Positions 1 through 12,000 of a stretch of 64,000 nucleotides of DNA are shown here, piece after piece (positions within the stretch are counted from its first letter, which is position 1; each line of letters begins with the position of its first letter). The stretch is from Nicotiana tabacum (taxonomy: Eukaryota; Streptophyta; Magnoliopsida; Solanales; Solanaceae): the NCBI RefSeq assembly GCF_000715075.1, contig NC_134082.1, positions 60,103,466 through 60,167,465 on the forward strand. The letters run 5' to 3'. The notes under the pieces are model-generated. The model did not search any database and had not been told where the DNA came from. It saw nothing but the letters and a program-made list of their open reading frames with translations. The position numbers were made by a program, and so were the translations under genes.

Positions 1-1492
1 GGCCCGAGTGTGATTTTTTAATCGACTTTTTGAACGGAGTTAATTTGTTATAAATAGGATTATAATGAGTATTAGAGTATATATTTATGGAATTGCTCAT
101 TTATTGACTAGTTTTAGAGTGTTGGGCATCGATTTGAGTTGTTTGAAATGCTTGGGAGCTGACTATGGAATTTTGAGCGAGGTAAGTCTCCTTTCTAACC
201 TTGTAAGAAGGAATTAACCCCATAGGTGAACCAAATTAATATGTGCTTCTATTTGTGGGGGCTACGTAGGCACGAGGTGACGAGAGTCCGTACGTAGTTA
301 CTAGTTATGTTTATGTCCGTATAGTTTTAGGTTTACATCATGCCTTGTTGATATTTTTATTTGATTTGTGGTTATTATTTGCCTTGAGAAGGAGCAAGAT
401 TGAGGTTGTGTATTAATTGTCTTGAAAAGAATTGAAATTAAGGAATTTAAGATTTTAAAAAAAGTTTTCATTTGAACTTCGTATTTTTGAAAAAAAATTG
501 AGGAATATTATAATAACTTAAGAAATCTATGTGTAACTGTGTCGCAATTATATTTCGCGAGCGGGGTAAATTTCCACTAATATCATGGAACGGTTGTTCG
601 CCTCGACAGGTTAAATAGATGCATCTATGGTTCGTGTTGTTCGACCCTCGGTAGTGCACAATTTATATTTATATATTGGTCCGGGCAGTTCAACCCTCGG
701 CAATTCACATGTTATATTTATATATTGGATCGGGTCGTACGATCTCGGCATGATTTGCGCATGATTGAATTGATTACTTTGGAATTTACAATAAATGATA
801 TTGCCTTTTTGGCCTGAGATAAATTGTTAAATAATGAGAAATAAATTTGGAGATTTCTTAATAATAAAAGAATTTCTTACTTACTTCAAAATATTGAGCT
901 TGCAACCGTTTTATATAACCCATGTTTAAATTATATCATTGGTATTTTATTTATAACCCATAGTAAGTGTCGGAGTCGACTCCTTGTCACTACTTCTTCG
1001 AGGTTAGACTGGATACTTACTGGGTATGCATTATTTTTGTACTCATACTACACTTGCTGTATATTTTGTTGTACAGGCACATGTATGTCTAGTGGCCTTG
1101 TGGACGCAACGACGTGGTTTTTATAGGGATTTAAGTGAGCTGCATCTTATGCTACGATTTGCAGCCAGCAGAGTCTCCTTCATAGTATGTATATTTTTCT
1201 CTCTTGTCCAATGTTGTATTCCGGACAGATGATGTATTTTATTTTATTTTTTCTGGTTGATGCTCATACACTTGTGACACCAAGTTCTGGGATAATTATG
1301 AATTATTCACTATTAAGATTGTTAAGAAAATTATTATTTACTCTGAAATTTCCATCTCCTATTATGTAATTGAAGGCGAACTATGATTTTAAGAATACTA
1401 AAAAGAGAACCAAATTAATTAAACTATTGTTGGCTTGCCTAACAGTAGTGTCTGGCGCCATCACGATCTCTAATGGATTTTGGGTCGTGACA
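1..1492 (+). mobile_element. 5' LTR (3' part only) of a long-LTR non-autonomous retrotransposon
   Basis: This stretch aligns over its whole length with about 7345-8767, the 3' LTR of the same element, and it ends in GGGTCGTGACA directly before a primer-binding site at 1496. The first half of the LTR lies outside the window. Landmarks shared with the other copy are a GAGGTAAGT block at 179-187, the GATCGGGT motif near 727, and a conserved block around 987-1020 (TCACTACTTC then GAGGTTAGACT). Orientation is plus. Short open frames here have no recognisable product. Confidence 0.88.
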
Positions 1493-1495
1493 ACA

Positions 1496-1507
1496 TGGTA
1501 TCAGAGC
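1496..1507 (+). other. Primer-binding site, initiator-Met tRNA type
   Basis: TGGTATCAGAGC is complementary to the 3' end of plant initiator methionine tRNA, the usual minus-strand primer of many plant LTR retrotransposons. It lies 3 bases after the LTR end at 1492, which fixes both the LTR boundary and the plus orientation. Confidence 0.9.
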
Positions 1508-4500
1508 ACTAGATTCACTTAGGTCTCACGAGTCATGAGCGAGTCTATTAGAGTCTTGCAGATTGGTATAGAGACGCCTGTACTTATTTTCGAGAGGCTA
1601 TAGGGCTATTAGGAGCAGTTCCCTTCTTGATTCCTCATCGTGCGATTTGATTCCCTTGAGGCTTATGCTTTTATTTTCTTCCTATTCAATCTTACCCGAC
1701 GTGAAACGCTTGTTATAAATTGGGAATCGAGGAAGTTGTAATGGTAATACATATGTGGTGCAGGATGTTTCTCCCTGCGTATTTGATTGGGCTATTATAA
1801 TCGCATTGCGGAAGGTCGTTATGCTGTTTCGGCTAAGTATCGATATTACCCAAGGTTTCGAGATTTGGCATTGATTGTTATAACGATTTGTGCGTTGATG
1901 TGGCATAGTGTTTGTGTAATGGTAGGATGTTTGTCTATGCGTCGAAGTAGTGAATGACTTGGGAGGAGGTTTACTCAGTTTATGATTCAGAGATTCAGTA
2001 TTTTATTTCCGGTGAAGGAAAGGCAATCGGTCTGTGAATGCTCAGATTTGGGTTGATAGAGTAACTAGACTTGGTATTTTCGGGCGTGGTAGAATTTTCA
2101 TCAGTAATGTGGTGTCGTCGCCCCTTATTGAATGTGTTAAGTTCGCTAGTGTTATGATCTCGTCAAATCTCCCTCGGGGTAGGGTAGTGTGAATTAGTGC
2201 CAGAGAAACGGCTATCAGAGATCGCAGTGTGCGGTGGTTCAGGATTGAATCCGTGTTCCTGGTGTTGATGGCTCGAGAAAGATGATCTTCGAAGGGGTTT
2301 AAAGTTGGTAGTGGTCTATTGGTTCAAATGCTGTAGAGATGGATTTTGACTTAAGGCAACAACTGGGTAGCGAAGAATGAGGAAGGACATGTGGAAGATG
2401 TCTTGCGGTGGATAAACTTCTAGAAGGCCAAGTGTGAGAAACAGGAGTCGAGTAGTCACTTAAAGGAGTGAGTTTGACCAAAGTGGGAGAGTGGCAGAGC
2501 AGCATATGGGTTCTGTGGTAGGATGACTATACGCCTTGGGAAAAGTAAGAGTGATAAGGGATTTCATGGTGGACAGTGACTAGGTCTACGAGCTTAATTG
2601 GGAATATTGGCTACTATACGGAGGAAGATTGAATGCGACAGAAAGGAGTTTGCTTGATATGAAGAGGAATGCAACATGACTTTGGATTGAAATGTATTGT
2701 CGCACCTTTAGTTGATGCCCATAAGAAGCGAACGGACTTGTACATCTAGTGCAATGACATTAGAAGATGTCGGTATATAATTTTCACATGTGGGTTATCT
2801 CCTATGAGCAGGTTAGCGGTCGCGTGGTGTTGACGAAACTTTTATGAAGAATTCTACTGGCTATCCAGTAAGAGGTTGGATATGTAAATGTGGCTAGTAA
2901 TTTAGAGTGTTCATGAATGGTTTAATAGAAAGATTTCAAGAAATTTGGCGGGTTGATTGTGCAAGATCATATTCGCGATGAAGAAAGAATCTTGGTGGGT
3001 TCCAGGTTTTTGCAACGGTAGCTTCAATCTAAGTGGGAGAGCCTCACTGCCTACGATTGGATAGTATGGTTATCTACTTGTGAGATTTCTGGTTATCAGC
3101 ATATTGATGGGTGATTATGACTAAGGAAAAAGAACATCAATGGTAATTTGAGCAAAGGATTCGAGGAATATGTGCTATAATTGGCCTTATCGATTCATGC
3201 TCAGGCTTTGGGAAGACTCAGGATTTATGCTTCGTGTAAGGGTGAGTTACAAGGAAGGTGATTCAGCCGGGTGCTTTTTTGAGAGGGTGTTCATATGCTA
3301 GTAGAGCCTTGGAGTTGATTATATTCGGGACCAAATCAGAGTGGGTGACTCTCAACAACGGTCCTAGTGGATTCAAAAGTTAAAGTGTGGTGCTTGAAGA
3401 TTTCGAGTCCCTAGTATGGTTGAGTATCGAGCTTTTGCAGCGGATTATGAAAGGGGCTTGGAGTGTTCTGTGTTATCTTCGGTCTGCAGTGTAAGGGTGA
3501 GAGGAATGGGAGAAAATAACATCGAATTCATGGAGGAATTATCATAATGGGTGTACCGGTTGAAGTTGCGAATATGCGCACAAGGGGGATATGAGATGGT
3601 TCGCGGGATTTGGGACAACGTGGTCTCGTGAAATAAGGTCACTTGGGATGAGTGTGGATTTAGGTTCATGATGTAATGAATGGAGTTATTATTATTTCTA
3701 AAGCAAGTTAAGAATAAATTGGGAGAAAATGGGTCGGCTAACAATGGTTGAATTGGCATGATGGTGGCAATGATCAGTTCCTTCAGCACGTTGAGATATA
3801 CATGTGCTTTGTGGTGGTATGTACGAGGCTTGGTGGCTGTCGTAATTGATTTTATTTGGAGGCATTTGAGTATTATGGCCTGTTATGTATAGATGGATCC
3901 CGGGAGAGTATAGTGGTTTAGACCACTACTTGAGGTTTGTATTTTTTTGAGGTTATGGGAATTTAGTCAGATGTTGCAATAGTTCTCCTGGAGTGAGTTA
4001 AGTGAAAGGTTGCTATATGATTAAGTGTGTATTCTATTAGTGGCTCAGAAGTTATGATAAAATCCTCGTACTCTTGCGTATTGGCCTGATTTGGTGCAGT
4101 GGGTAGCATGGGAATTGGAAGTTGAGGATCAAGGTTACGGTTCAGCGTTGACAGGAATGTCACAAGCTCGGATGAGAAGAAAAAGGGATTCAGATGGTTA
4201 AAGTAAGCTGTTATTGTCTTCAGTGTCACCTGGGATTGGTGTCTTGTGCAAGAGTCTTGGTGTACTAATTTGCGGATTCCCAATTTTCTTTACAACATTC
4301 GTATGACCGGTGGTACAGATGTGCAGACTTGATACCTGGTGCAGAAGGTGGTAGGCGTGTGTTCCACGGGAAGATTGTATAAGTGTGACATGTAGTCACT
4401 TGATTGATTGAAGATTGGAATTAAGTATGGAGATTGTGGTACTATCGTTAATTTGAGAACTTATGCCGGAAGGGCACTTAGGTCATTTGGTTGTGGACTG

Positions 4501-5877
4501 TGGAAGTAGTTTCGGATTGGACGGATGTTCCTGTGTGTCATGGGAAAGGGTTATTGTGGATCCTTGAAAGGTTATTAGCACAGTGTGGTACGGTCAGAAT
4601 CGGATGGAGGTCCGTGGATGGATCTAAAGGTGAATGTGGGCTCTATATCGGGTCGGATATGTTCATTTCAGCTTAGCATTGTTTATGGAGGAGTCTTCGG
4701 GCCTTGGATGCTATTTCTATCGTCAGCTATTCCATATAATCTCTATTGTGCCATGTGGGTTGTGAGGCAGTTTGATTATTCGCACCCGCGTTGAGATCCC
4801 GTGTAATTTGTGGCATTGTGAGAGCAGGATGGCTCTCAAGATACAAGTCATTTATTATACCTTAGTTGTACTTGAGTTTCATAGCGTATGGCGTTATCCG
4901 TCTCCCCAGGATTTGTATTATGCACTTCGCGTGCTTGTGGTTGATATCCGGATATTTCGCAGGTATGAGCATTCTTGCTTGATAAGTATTCCCTTATAGA
5001 TTATTATGTGTGGATCGGGTGGCACACCGTCACGGGCATCGTAGTTGGATCGGGTTGCACACTACAACAGTGTAATGTCGAGTACAGTCCCCTATATTTG
5101 TTCTTGTGTGCTTTGTTTCTCATTTTCCGAGGAAGGTTCATGACACCTTTTCAGTTGTTTAATTAGTTACATGAGTTGAGTAGTTCTTTCCAAAGTTCGT
5201 TTTCCTAACGAGTTTGTAGCTCGTTGGCATCGTGGCATCATTTGAGATTTTTAGGCAGTATCCGAGGTGGCTTATTACCCGAGCAGCTTGTATTGGGTAA
5301 GACGAGATTATTGGACATGGGATCAGTGTGATCAAATTTATATAAGGCACATTAAAGAGTAAATATCGATATTCGGTCCAGGATGAGGTAATAGTTCTTG
5401 TCAAGAGGAGAAACTCAATGAATTGTTGTCTCGACAATTGGTTATGAATTCCTACACATCTATTCTGTCGTGGCTGTATTGCAAGAGTTGGAATAAGACT
5501 TACATGTGTCATGAGGTGTGTTGTAAGCATCAGATTCGCGAAAGTTCGGGTACTATTATCAAAGGATGTTATTATGGTCATGTGAGTTATGTAGTGCATA
5601 GTGTGGATTCAGCAAAGGTACGCAATCATGCATTGGTGCATCGCATAGTGATTGAGATGGTGTTCGTATGTTGAAAGCAGGCCCAGTGAAAAGTTTCGGA
5701 TGTTGGAATTTGGCTCTGAGGCTTATTTGGTCAAATAAGAAGGGAGAATCTTCAGATTGGCTCGAGCTAGTATGCTCAACTTAGTTATGGTAGCACTGAT
5801 AAGTGCACAAGGTATTAAATAGTGATTTCAGACAAGTCCAGAGCAGTTCTTAGCACGTTCGAGGATGAACGTATGTT
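1508..5877 (+). mobile_element. Internal domain of a LARD-like non-autonomous LTR element
   Basis: About 4.4 kb lies between the primer-binding site and the polypurine tract. No gag, protease, reverse transcriptase, RNase H or integrase motif can be read in any frame. The open frames (for example 3445-3789, 3963-4283 and 5159-5599 on the minus strand) are short and unlike known families. Long LTRs flanking a non-coding interior fit a large retrotransposon derivative (LARD) mobilised in trans. The last bases contain a TTCGAGGATGAACG phrase of the kind found just before the 3' LTR of related coding elements, for example 52432-52446 in the Del element of this window, read on its minus strand. 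That suggests a coding Del/Tekay-type relative as parent or helper. Confidence 0.7.
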
Positions 5878-5891
5878 TAAGTGGGAGAGAA
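5878..5891 (+). other. Polypurine tract
   Basis: The purine-rich AAGTGGGAGAGAA lies immediately before the TGTAACGACC start of the 3' LTR at 5892. This is the expected plus-strand primer site and confirms the LTR boundary. Confidence 0.82.
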
Positions 5892-8767
5892 TGTAACGAC
5901 CCGACCAGTCGTTTTGAGCTATAGCATGCCGTTCACCGGTTTGAGGCCATGAGTAGCTTCACTTCAGGTATTATGACTTGTACATGTGGCCAGAATTGAT
6001 TTCCGGGAAGTTCGGAGTTGATTTGGAGAGAAAATTCTCATTTCGGAAGCTTTAGGTTGGAAGAATTGACTAAGGTTGGATTTTTGAGTAAACGACCTCG
6101 GAATGGGGATTTTAAGATTCCAACAGATTTGTATGATGATTTTGAACTTGGGAGCATGTTTGGATCGGGTTTTGGATGACCCGAGAGCATTTTGGCACCT
6201 ACTGTGGAAGTTAGCATTTTGGAAGAAATTCATAAATTGGGGTTGAAGTGCATTTCAATGCTATCGGTGTCTGTTTAGGATTTCGAGTCTAGGAATATCT
6301 CTGTATGGTGATTCTAGTACTAGGAGCGCATCCAGAAATGGATTTGAAGGTCCGTAGGTCATTGTGGGGTCATTTGGCGAAAGTTAAAAAATTTAAAAGT
6401 TTTTGAGAAGTTTGACCGGTAGTAAATTTTTTGATATCGGGGTCGGATTCCGATTCCGGAAGTTGGAGTAGGTCCGTACTGTTGAATGTGACTTGTGTGC
6501 AAAATTTGAGGTCAATCGGACGTGATTTGATACATTTCAGTATCGAATGTTGAAGTTTGAAGTTCTAAAGTTTATTAAGCTTGAATTGGGTTGCGATTCG
6601 TGATTTCGATGTTGTTTGATATGATTTGAAGGCTCGACTAAGTTCGTAATGTGTTTTGGGACTTGTTGGTATGTTTGGTCGAGGTCCTTGAGGCACCGGG
6701 TGGATTTCGGTTTGTTAACATATCAAATTTGGATTTGGAGGAAGAGGTGAAGTAGCTGGGCATCTGGTGTAACCGCACATGCGTAAAGAGGGCCGCAGGT
6801 GCGAGCCCGCAGGTGCATGAAATGACTCGCAGAAGCGGAAGGGACCAAGGCTGCTGAGAACCGCATGAGCGGAAGAATTTGCGCACATGCGATGGCGCAG
6901 GTGCGGGGTCAGTAGCCGCAGAAGAGGCAAGGGTTGCAGGTGCGAAAGAATCACCGTAGAAGCGGACGCGCAGGAGTGGCCAAAGAGCCGCAGGTGCAAA
7001 AATATCGCTGGGCAGAATGGTTTTAAGAGTGAGATTTGGCTCTTCTTCTTTCATTTTTTCACTTGATTGGGGTGATTTTGGAGAGCTTCAAAGGGATACT
7101 TTCATCAAGCAACACAAGGTAAGTGATTCTCACTCATTATAAGTTAAATACATCGTTTGTATAAGGATTAAACATGGAAATTTGCAGAATTGTGGGGGTT
7201 TTGGTAGAAAATCTAGAAATTGGTATTTTTAGATTTTGACCACGAATTTGTTCATGGAATTGGAAATAAATTATATATTTGAGTTCGTGGGGTTATGGGT
7301 AAGGTTTATCTTCGAAAATTTTCGGAATCCGAATACGTGGGCCCAAGGGTGATTTTTTTTCCCCGACTTTTCGAACGGAGTTGGAAATTGTTGTAAATAG
7401 GATTATAATGAGTATTAGAGTATATATTTATGAATTGCTCATTCATTGACTAGTTTTGGAGTGTTGGACATCGATTTGAGTTGTTTGAAAGGCTTGGGAG
7501 CCGACTATGGAACTTCAGAGCAAGCTAAATCTCATTTCTAACCTTGTAAGAGGGAATTAACCCCATAGGTGAACTAAATTAATATGTGCTTCTATTTGTG
7601 GGGGCTACGCACGCACGAGGTGACGAGAGTTCGTACGTAGCTACTAGTTATGCCTATGTCCGGGTAGTTTTAGGTTTTCATCATGCCTTGTTGATATTGT
7701 TATTTGATTTGTGGTTATTGTTTGCCTTTAGAAGGAGCAACATTGAAGTTGCATATTAATTGTCTTAAAAATAATTAAAATTGAGTAATTTAAGATTTTT
7801 AAAAAAGTTTTCATTTGAACTTCGTATTTTCAAAAAGAAATTGAGGAATATTATAATAACTTAAGAAATCGATGTGTAATCGCATCGCAGTTATATTCGG
7901 CGAGCGGGGTAAATTTCCACTAGGGAGCGGGTCGTTCGTCTCGATAGGTTAAATAGATGCATCTATGATTCGTATCGTTCGACACTCGACATTGCACATG
8001 TTATATTTATATGTTGGATCGGGTTGTACGACCTCAGCATGATTTGCACATGATTAAATTGATTGCTTTGAAATTTCCAATAAATGATATTGCCTCTTTG
8101 GCCTGAGATAAATTGTTAAATAATAGAAAATAAATTTGGAGATTTCTTAATTATAAAAGAATTTCTTACTTAATTCAAAATATTGAGCTTGCAGCCGTTT
8201 TATATAATTCATGTTTAAATTATATCATTAGTATTTTATTTATGGCCCATAGTAAGTGTCGAAGTCGATCCCTGATCACTACTTCTTCGAGGTTAGACTG
8301 GATACTTACTTGGTACACGTTATTTTCGTACTCATATTACACTTGTTGTACATGCACATGTATGTCTAGTGGCCTTGTAGGCGCAGCGGCGTAGTTGATA
8401 CGGGGACTTAAGTGAGCTGCATCTTATGTTACGATCCGCAGCCAACAGAGTCTCCTTTAGAGTATTTATATTTTTCTCTCATGTCCAATGTTGTATTCCG
8501 GACAGATGATGTATTTTATTTTCTTTTTTCTAGTTGATGTTCATGCACTAGTGATACCGAGTTCTGGGATCATTATGAGTTATTCAATATTTAGATTGTT
8601 AAAAATATTATTATTTACTTTGAAATTTCCATCTCCTATTATGTAATTGAAGGCAAACTATGATTTTAAGAATACTAAAAAGAGAACCAAATTAATTAAA
8701 CTATTGTTGGCTTGCTCGACAGCGGTCCGGGGCCATCACGGTCTTTAATGAATTTTGGATTGTGACA
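5892..8767 (+). mobile_element. 3' LTR (2876 bp) of the LARD-like element
   Basis: The LTR starts TGTAACGACCC after the polypurine tract and ends in TTGTGACA, an imperfect inverted match of its start. Its last 1.4 kb matches the 5' LTR at 1-1492. It holds a CpG-rich cluster at 6770-7010, a strong splice-donor-like AAGGTAAGTG near 7117, a decayed copy of the conserved GAGGTAAGT block near 7524 (GCTAAAT here), and the conserved TCACTACTTC block near 8277. Minus-strand open frames at 6638-7054 and 6715-6999 are by-products of the CpG-rich repeats. Confidence 0.88.
6770..7010 (+). repeat. CpG-rich palindromic motif cluster inside the LTR
   Basis: Interspersed short motifs such as CGCAGGTGCG, CGCAGAAGCGG and CGCACATGCG recur throughout, many of them self-complementary. 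The block starts about 880 bp into the LTR. It stands out from the AT-rich surroundings and keeps frames open on both strands, which explains several spurious open frames. Confidence 0.75.
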
Positions 8768-9798
8768 AATTTTTAATTAGTTTTTTACATAAATCTTTTA
8801 TCTATAATCAAAATAATATCATATTTTATTTTAAATTGTAACCTTGAATTAATCCAAAATATTAACACATAAGTTATTTGATTATTATATTTTTATTAAG
8901 TTTTCCTATAATTATTTTTTGTATTACATGCAATTAAATTTTTCTCTCTTTTAGTTTCCAAGATACAAGTTTGACTTTTAATTTTCCTTCGTAAAATTAC
9001 CTACATTAATTTATTTTTAATTATTTATTATATTTTATTTTTTTATCTAGTAAGACTTTAATTTTGTGGTCCCATTTATAGTTGGAACGGTCTCTTCATA
9101 ATTTTAGGAACTTTCTAATCTTAAGTTAAAATAGTCTTTCCCTTCCATCTAGTATTAAAATTTTAATTATTTTCCTTAATTTTACGTTATCTAATTGTAT
9201 ATTATCATGTTTTCATGTGAATTTTTATTAACTTGCTATTTTATATCATTATCCACTATTTTACTTTAATGTATAATATAGATAGATATGTAAATTTGTC
9301 AATAGTATTTTAAGTATTGTATATTCACTTTGTTTTGTTTTGTAAACTAATTTTTTGTATAAATATTCTTACATTATCTCTAATTTATTTCATTATTCAT
9401 TATTTTTTATTTTTTATTTTTTCTATTAGACTTGAGTTATATAGCCGTATCCACAACGTGATCTTCTTATCATAAAGAAATAAGAAAAAATTTCTCATCT
9501 CAAATTTAAATAAGCTTTATCCTTCTATTTTTCTTTATAATGAAATTTTTAATTTCTCTATTTGTTCCTGATTTTTGCTATTATATGAGTTAATATATTA
9601 CACTTTCATGTGACTTTTATTAGCTTGTTTGAATTTAATATCCATTTCTATCACACTCATTTTAATATAATACATATAAAACTTAAATTATTTCAATAGT
9701 AAATTTGACACTATTTTGGACCACATTTTCAAAAAAATATCTTATGCTTTCAAACTTAAACTAAATGCACTCAATTTAAATATTAATCATAGAAAATC
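8768..9798. other. AT-rich intergenic DNA, no gene seen
   Basis: About 1 kb of very AT-rich sequence between the LARD-like element and the solo LTR. I see no coding frame, RNA gene or element ends. The open frame at 9716-9946 crosses into the solo LTR and is not credible. Confidence 0.6.
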
Positions 9799-10559
9799 TG
9801 TCACGACCCAAATTCATAATATATTGCGACTGCACCTAACGCCGCCAATAGGCAAGCCCATAAGGGAAACTACCCTTTTTAACATTTTTAAAACGGAAGT
9901 TTTCCTTTTTAAAGAACAGTTTAAACTAGATTTCATGCAACCGTAACATCTCTTTGAATCAAAGTACCATCATAATAAGAACATCCATAGTGGTGAAAGA
10001 AGTGATAAATACAACAGTACATAAATACTAAAGATCCCCCAAAACTCGATGTCACAAGTGCATGAGCAATTTAGGGAATATAAAAACTACTACAACTATT
10101 GTCTGTAATGATAGACAGAATAATAAATAAGGTAGAGGGTGACCCCGGTACTGCAGATCGTAGCAAGGCATGCAGCTCACCACTAAATCTCTGTAAATGA
10201 TCATCTACGCGCCCGCGTGACCACTGGTAATACCTGTCTCAATACCTGCACATCAGTGCATAAGTGTAACATGAGTACGAAAAACAATGCGTACCTAGTA
10301 AGTATCTAGTCTAACCTCGAAGAAGTAGTGACGAAGGGTCGACTTGACACTTACTAGAGGTCAAATAATAATAATAATATAAGTGCATAAAGCAGACATG
10401 GTAAGTATACAACAAGTATCAATGAAGCAAATAAGAGCAACTACAATAAATACAATCAGGAGTCCGTATTACATCACCAACATATCATAACTGGTTGTGA
10501 AGGCGCTGACTCAATTATACCCAAACTCGAACCCGTTTCGATTATTAAGCACGAAGTTA

Positions 10560-10775
10560 TCGAGGCAAATAGCTCGATCCCATAAGAATAGTGGTACTCA
10601 ATACTGTCAAGGCAAACAACCCGATCCCATAAGAATAATTTACTATCATACTGCCGAGGCGAACGGCCTGGTCGCATTAGAGTGGTGTTATCATACTGCC
10701 AAGGGGAATGGGCAGATCCATAAGAGTGGTGTTATCATACTGATTAGGCAAACGACTCGATCCCATTAGAGTAGA
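10560..10775 (-). repeat. Tandem repeat inside the solo LTR, about 46-bp unit, about 5 copies
   Basis: Units follow the pattern of a GAGGCAAAC-like stretch, a CCCGATCCCAT-like stretch, then an AGTGGTGTTATCATACTG-like stretch, and are imperfect. The open frames at 10474-10677 (minus) and 10497-10769 (plus) are translations of this array, not genes. Confidence 0.7.
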
Positions 10776-11619
10776 GAAATTCACCTCGCTCGCGGAAGTA
10801 CTTGCGAGACGAGAAGACATGGATTTTCATAATTTATTAAGTATTCCCAGTTTTCTGAAATAAGAAGCTAAGTCGATAATTCCAATTTAAATCCTCAGTC
10901 TCAGCTCTAATCAAGACAATTAATACACACGATAGGCATAAACAATACAATTAAAAGCATGATGTAAATCTAAGTCTAGCTATACATATCATGAAATATA
11001 GCTACGTACGGACTCTCGTCACCTCATGCATACGTAGCTCCCCACACAAGTAGCACACAACAATAATATGCCTAAGGGGATAGGTTCCCTCGTACAAGGT
11101 TAGGCAAGAGACTTACCTCGATTCCAAGTCCTCAATCTGATTCTCCAACCTCACTAGAACCCTTCAAACGACGCCGAGGACTCCGAAACTAATCAAAAGT
11201 TGTATAAACTAGTAAATATATGCTCACAATCTCATATTTTAACTTTTATAGTAGTTACCCAACTCAATTTGAAAGATTAATAAAATTCACTCCCTGGGCC
11301 CACGTGTCCGGGTTCCAAAAATATTCGAATATAATTGTTACCCATGAACTCCCGAACTCAAATATATAATTTGCTTTCATTTTCGCTACCAAATTAGTGA
11401 TCAAATCCCAAATTTACCAAATCCTAGGTACTTCACAAATCGCACAAATTTCATAAATTTTTCATGTTCAATTTACTTATGTCCGCGTATTTAACTTGAA
11501 AGCGGGTGAAGTTTACTTACATTGTATTGTAGATGAGAATCCCACTCTAAAGTGCTCTCAAAATCTCCCAAGACCAAATGAAAAATGTGTGAAAAAATGA
11601 CCTAAGTCTCGGATTAAAA

Positions 11620-12000
11620 ACCATCAGTGCCCTGCGACTTCTGCACTTGCGGCCACTTGATCGTATATGCGGAGCCGCAAGTGCGGTCAAAAGGTCGCAT
11701 ATGTGATCCCCCACTACCTCCAGCTTCCTCGCTTCTGCGGATGAGGAGCCGCTTCTGCGGATGGGGAGCCGCTTCTGTGGTCCGATTCTGCGGACCTCTT
11801 CTACTTCTGCGGACTCCTTCTGCTTCTATGATCCACAACCAACCAACCCAAGTCCGCATTTGCGGAGCCTTGCATATGCAGAAAAAGCCTCGCACCTGCG
11901 ACCACCCAGCTCTAGCCTTAAGCCCGCTTCTGCGACCACTGGGCCGCTTCTGGGAGCGCGCACCTGCATCCCTTTCCACTCATATGCAAGTGCACCAGAT
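11620..12000 (-). repeat. CpG-rich palindromic motif cluster inside the solo LTR
   Basis: CCGCTTCTGCGG, CGCACCTGCG and related motifs recur, about 670-1050 bp from the LTR start, at a position comparable to the cluster in the LARD-like LTR. The overlapping open frames on both strands (11614-11979, 11627-12004, 11761-12213) come from this composition and have no recognisable domain. Confidence 0.7.

Noticed and set aside
3445..4283. Minus-strand frames of 106 and 114 codons in the LARD interior
   Set aside because: No domain, no consistent codon structure, and antisense to the element; not supported as genes.
5159..5599. 146-codon minus-strand frame
   Set aside because: No recognisable domain, inside the non-coding interior; chance opening.
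6638..7054. 138-codon minus-strand frame
   Set aside because: It is a translation of the equivalent CpG-rich cluster in the LARD-like LTR, without homology I recognise.
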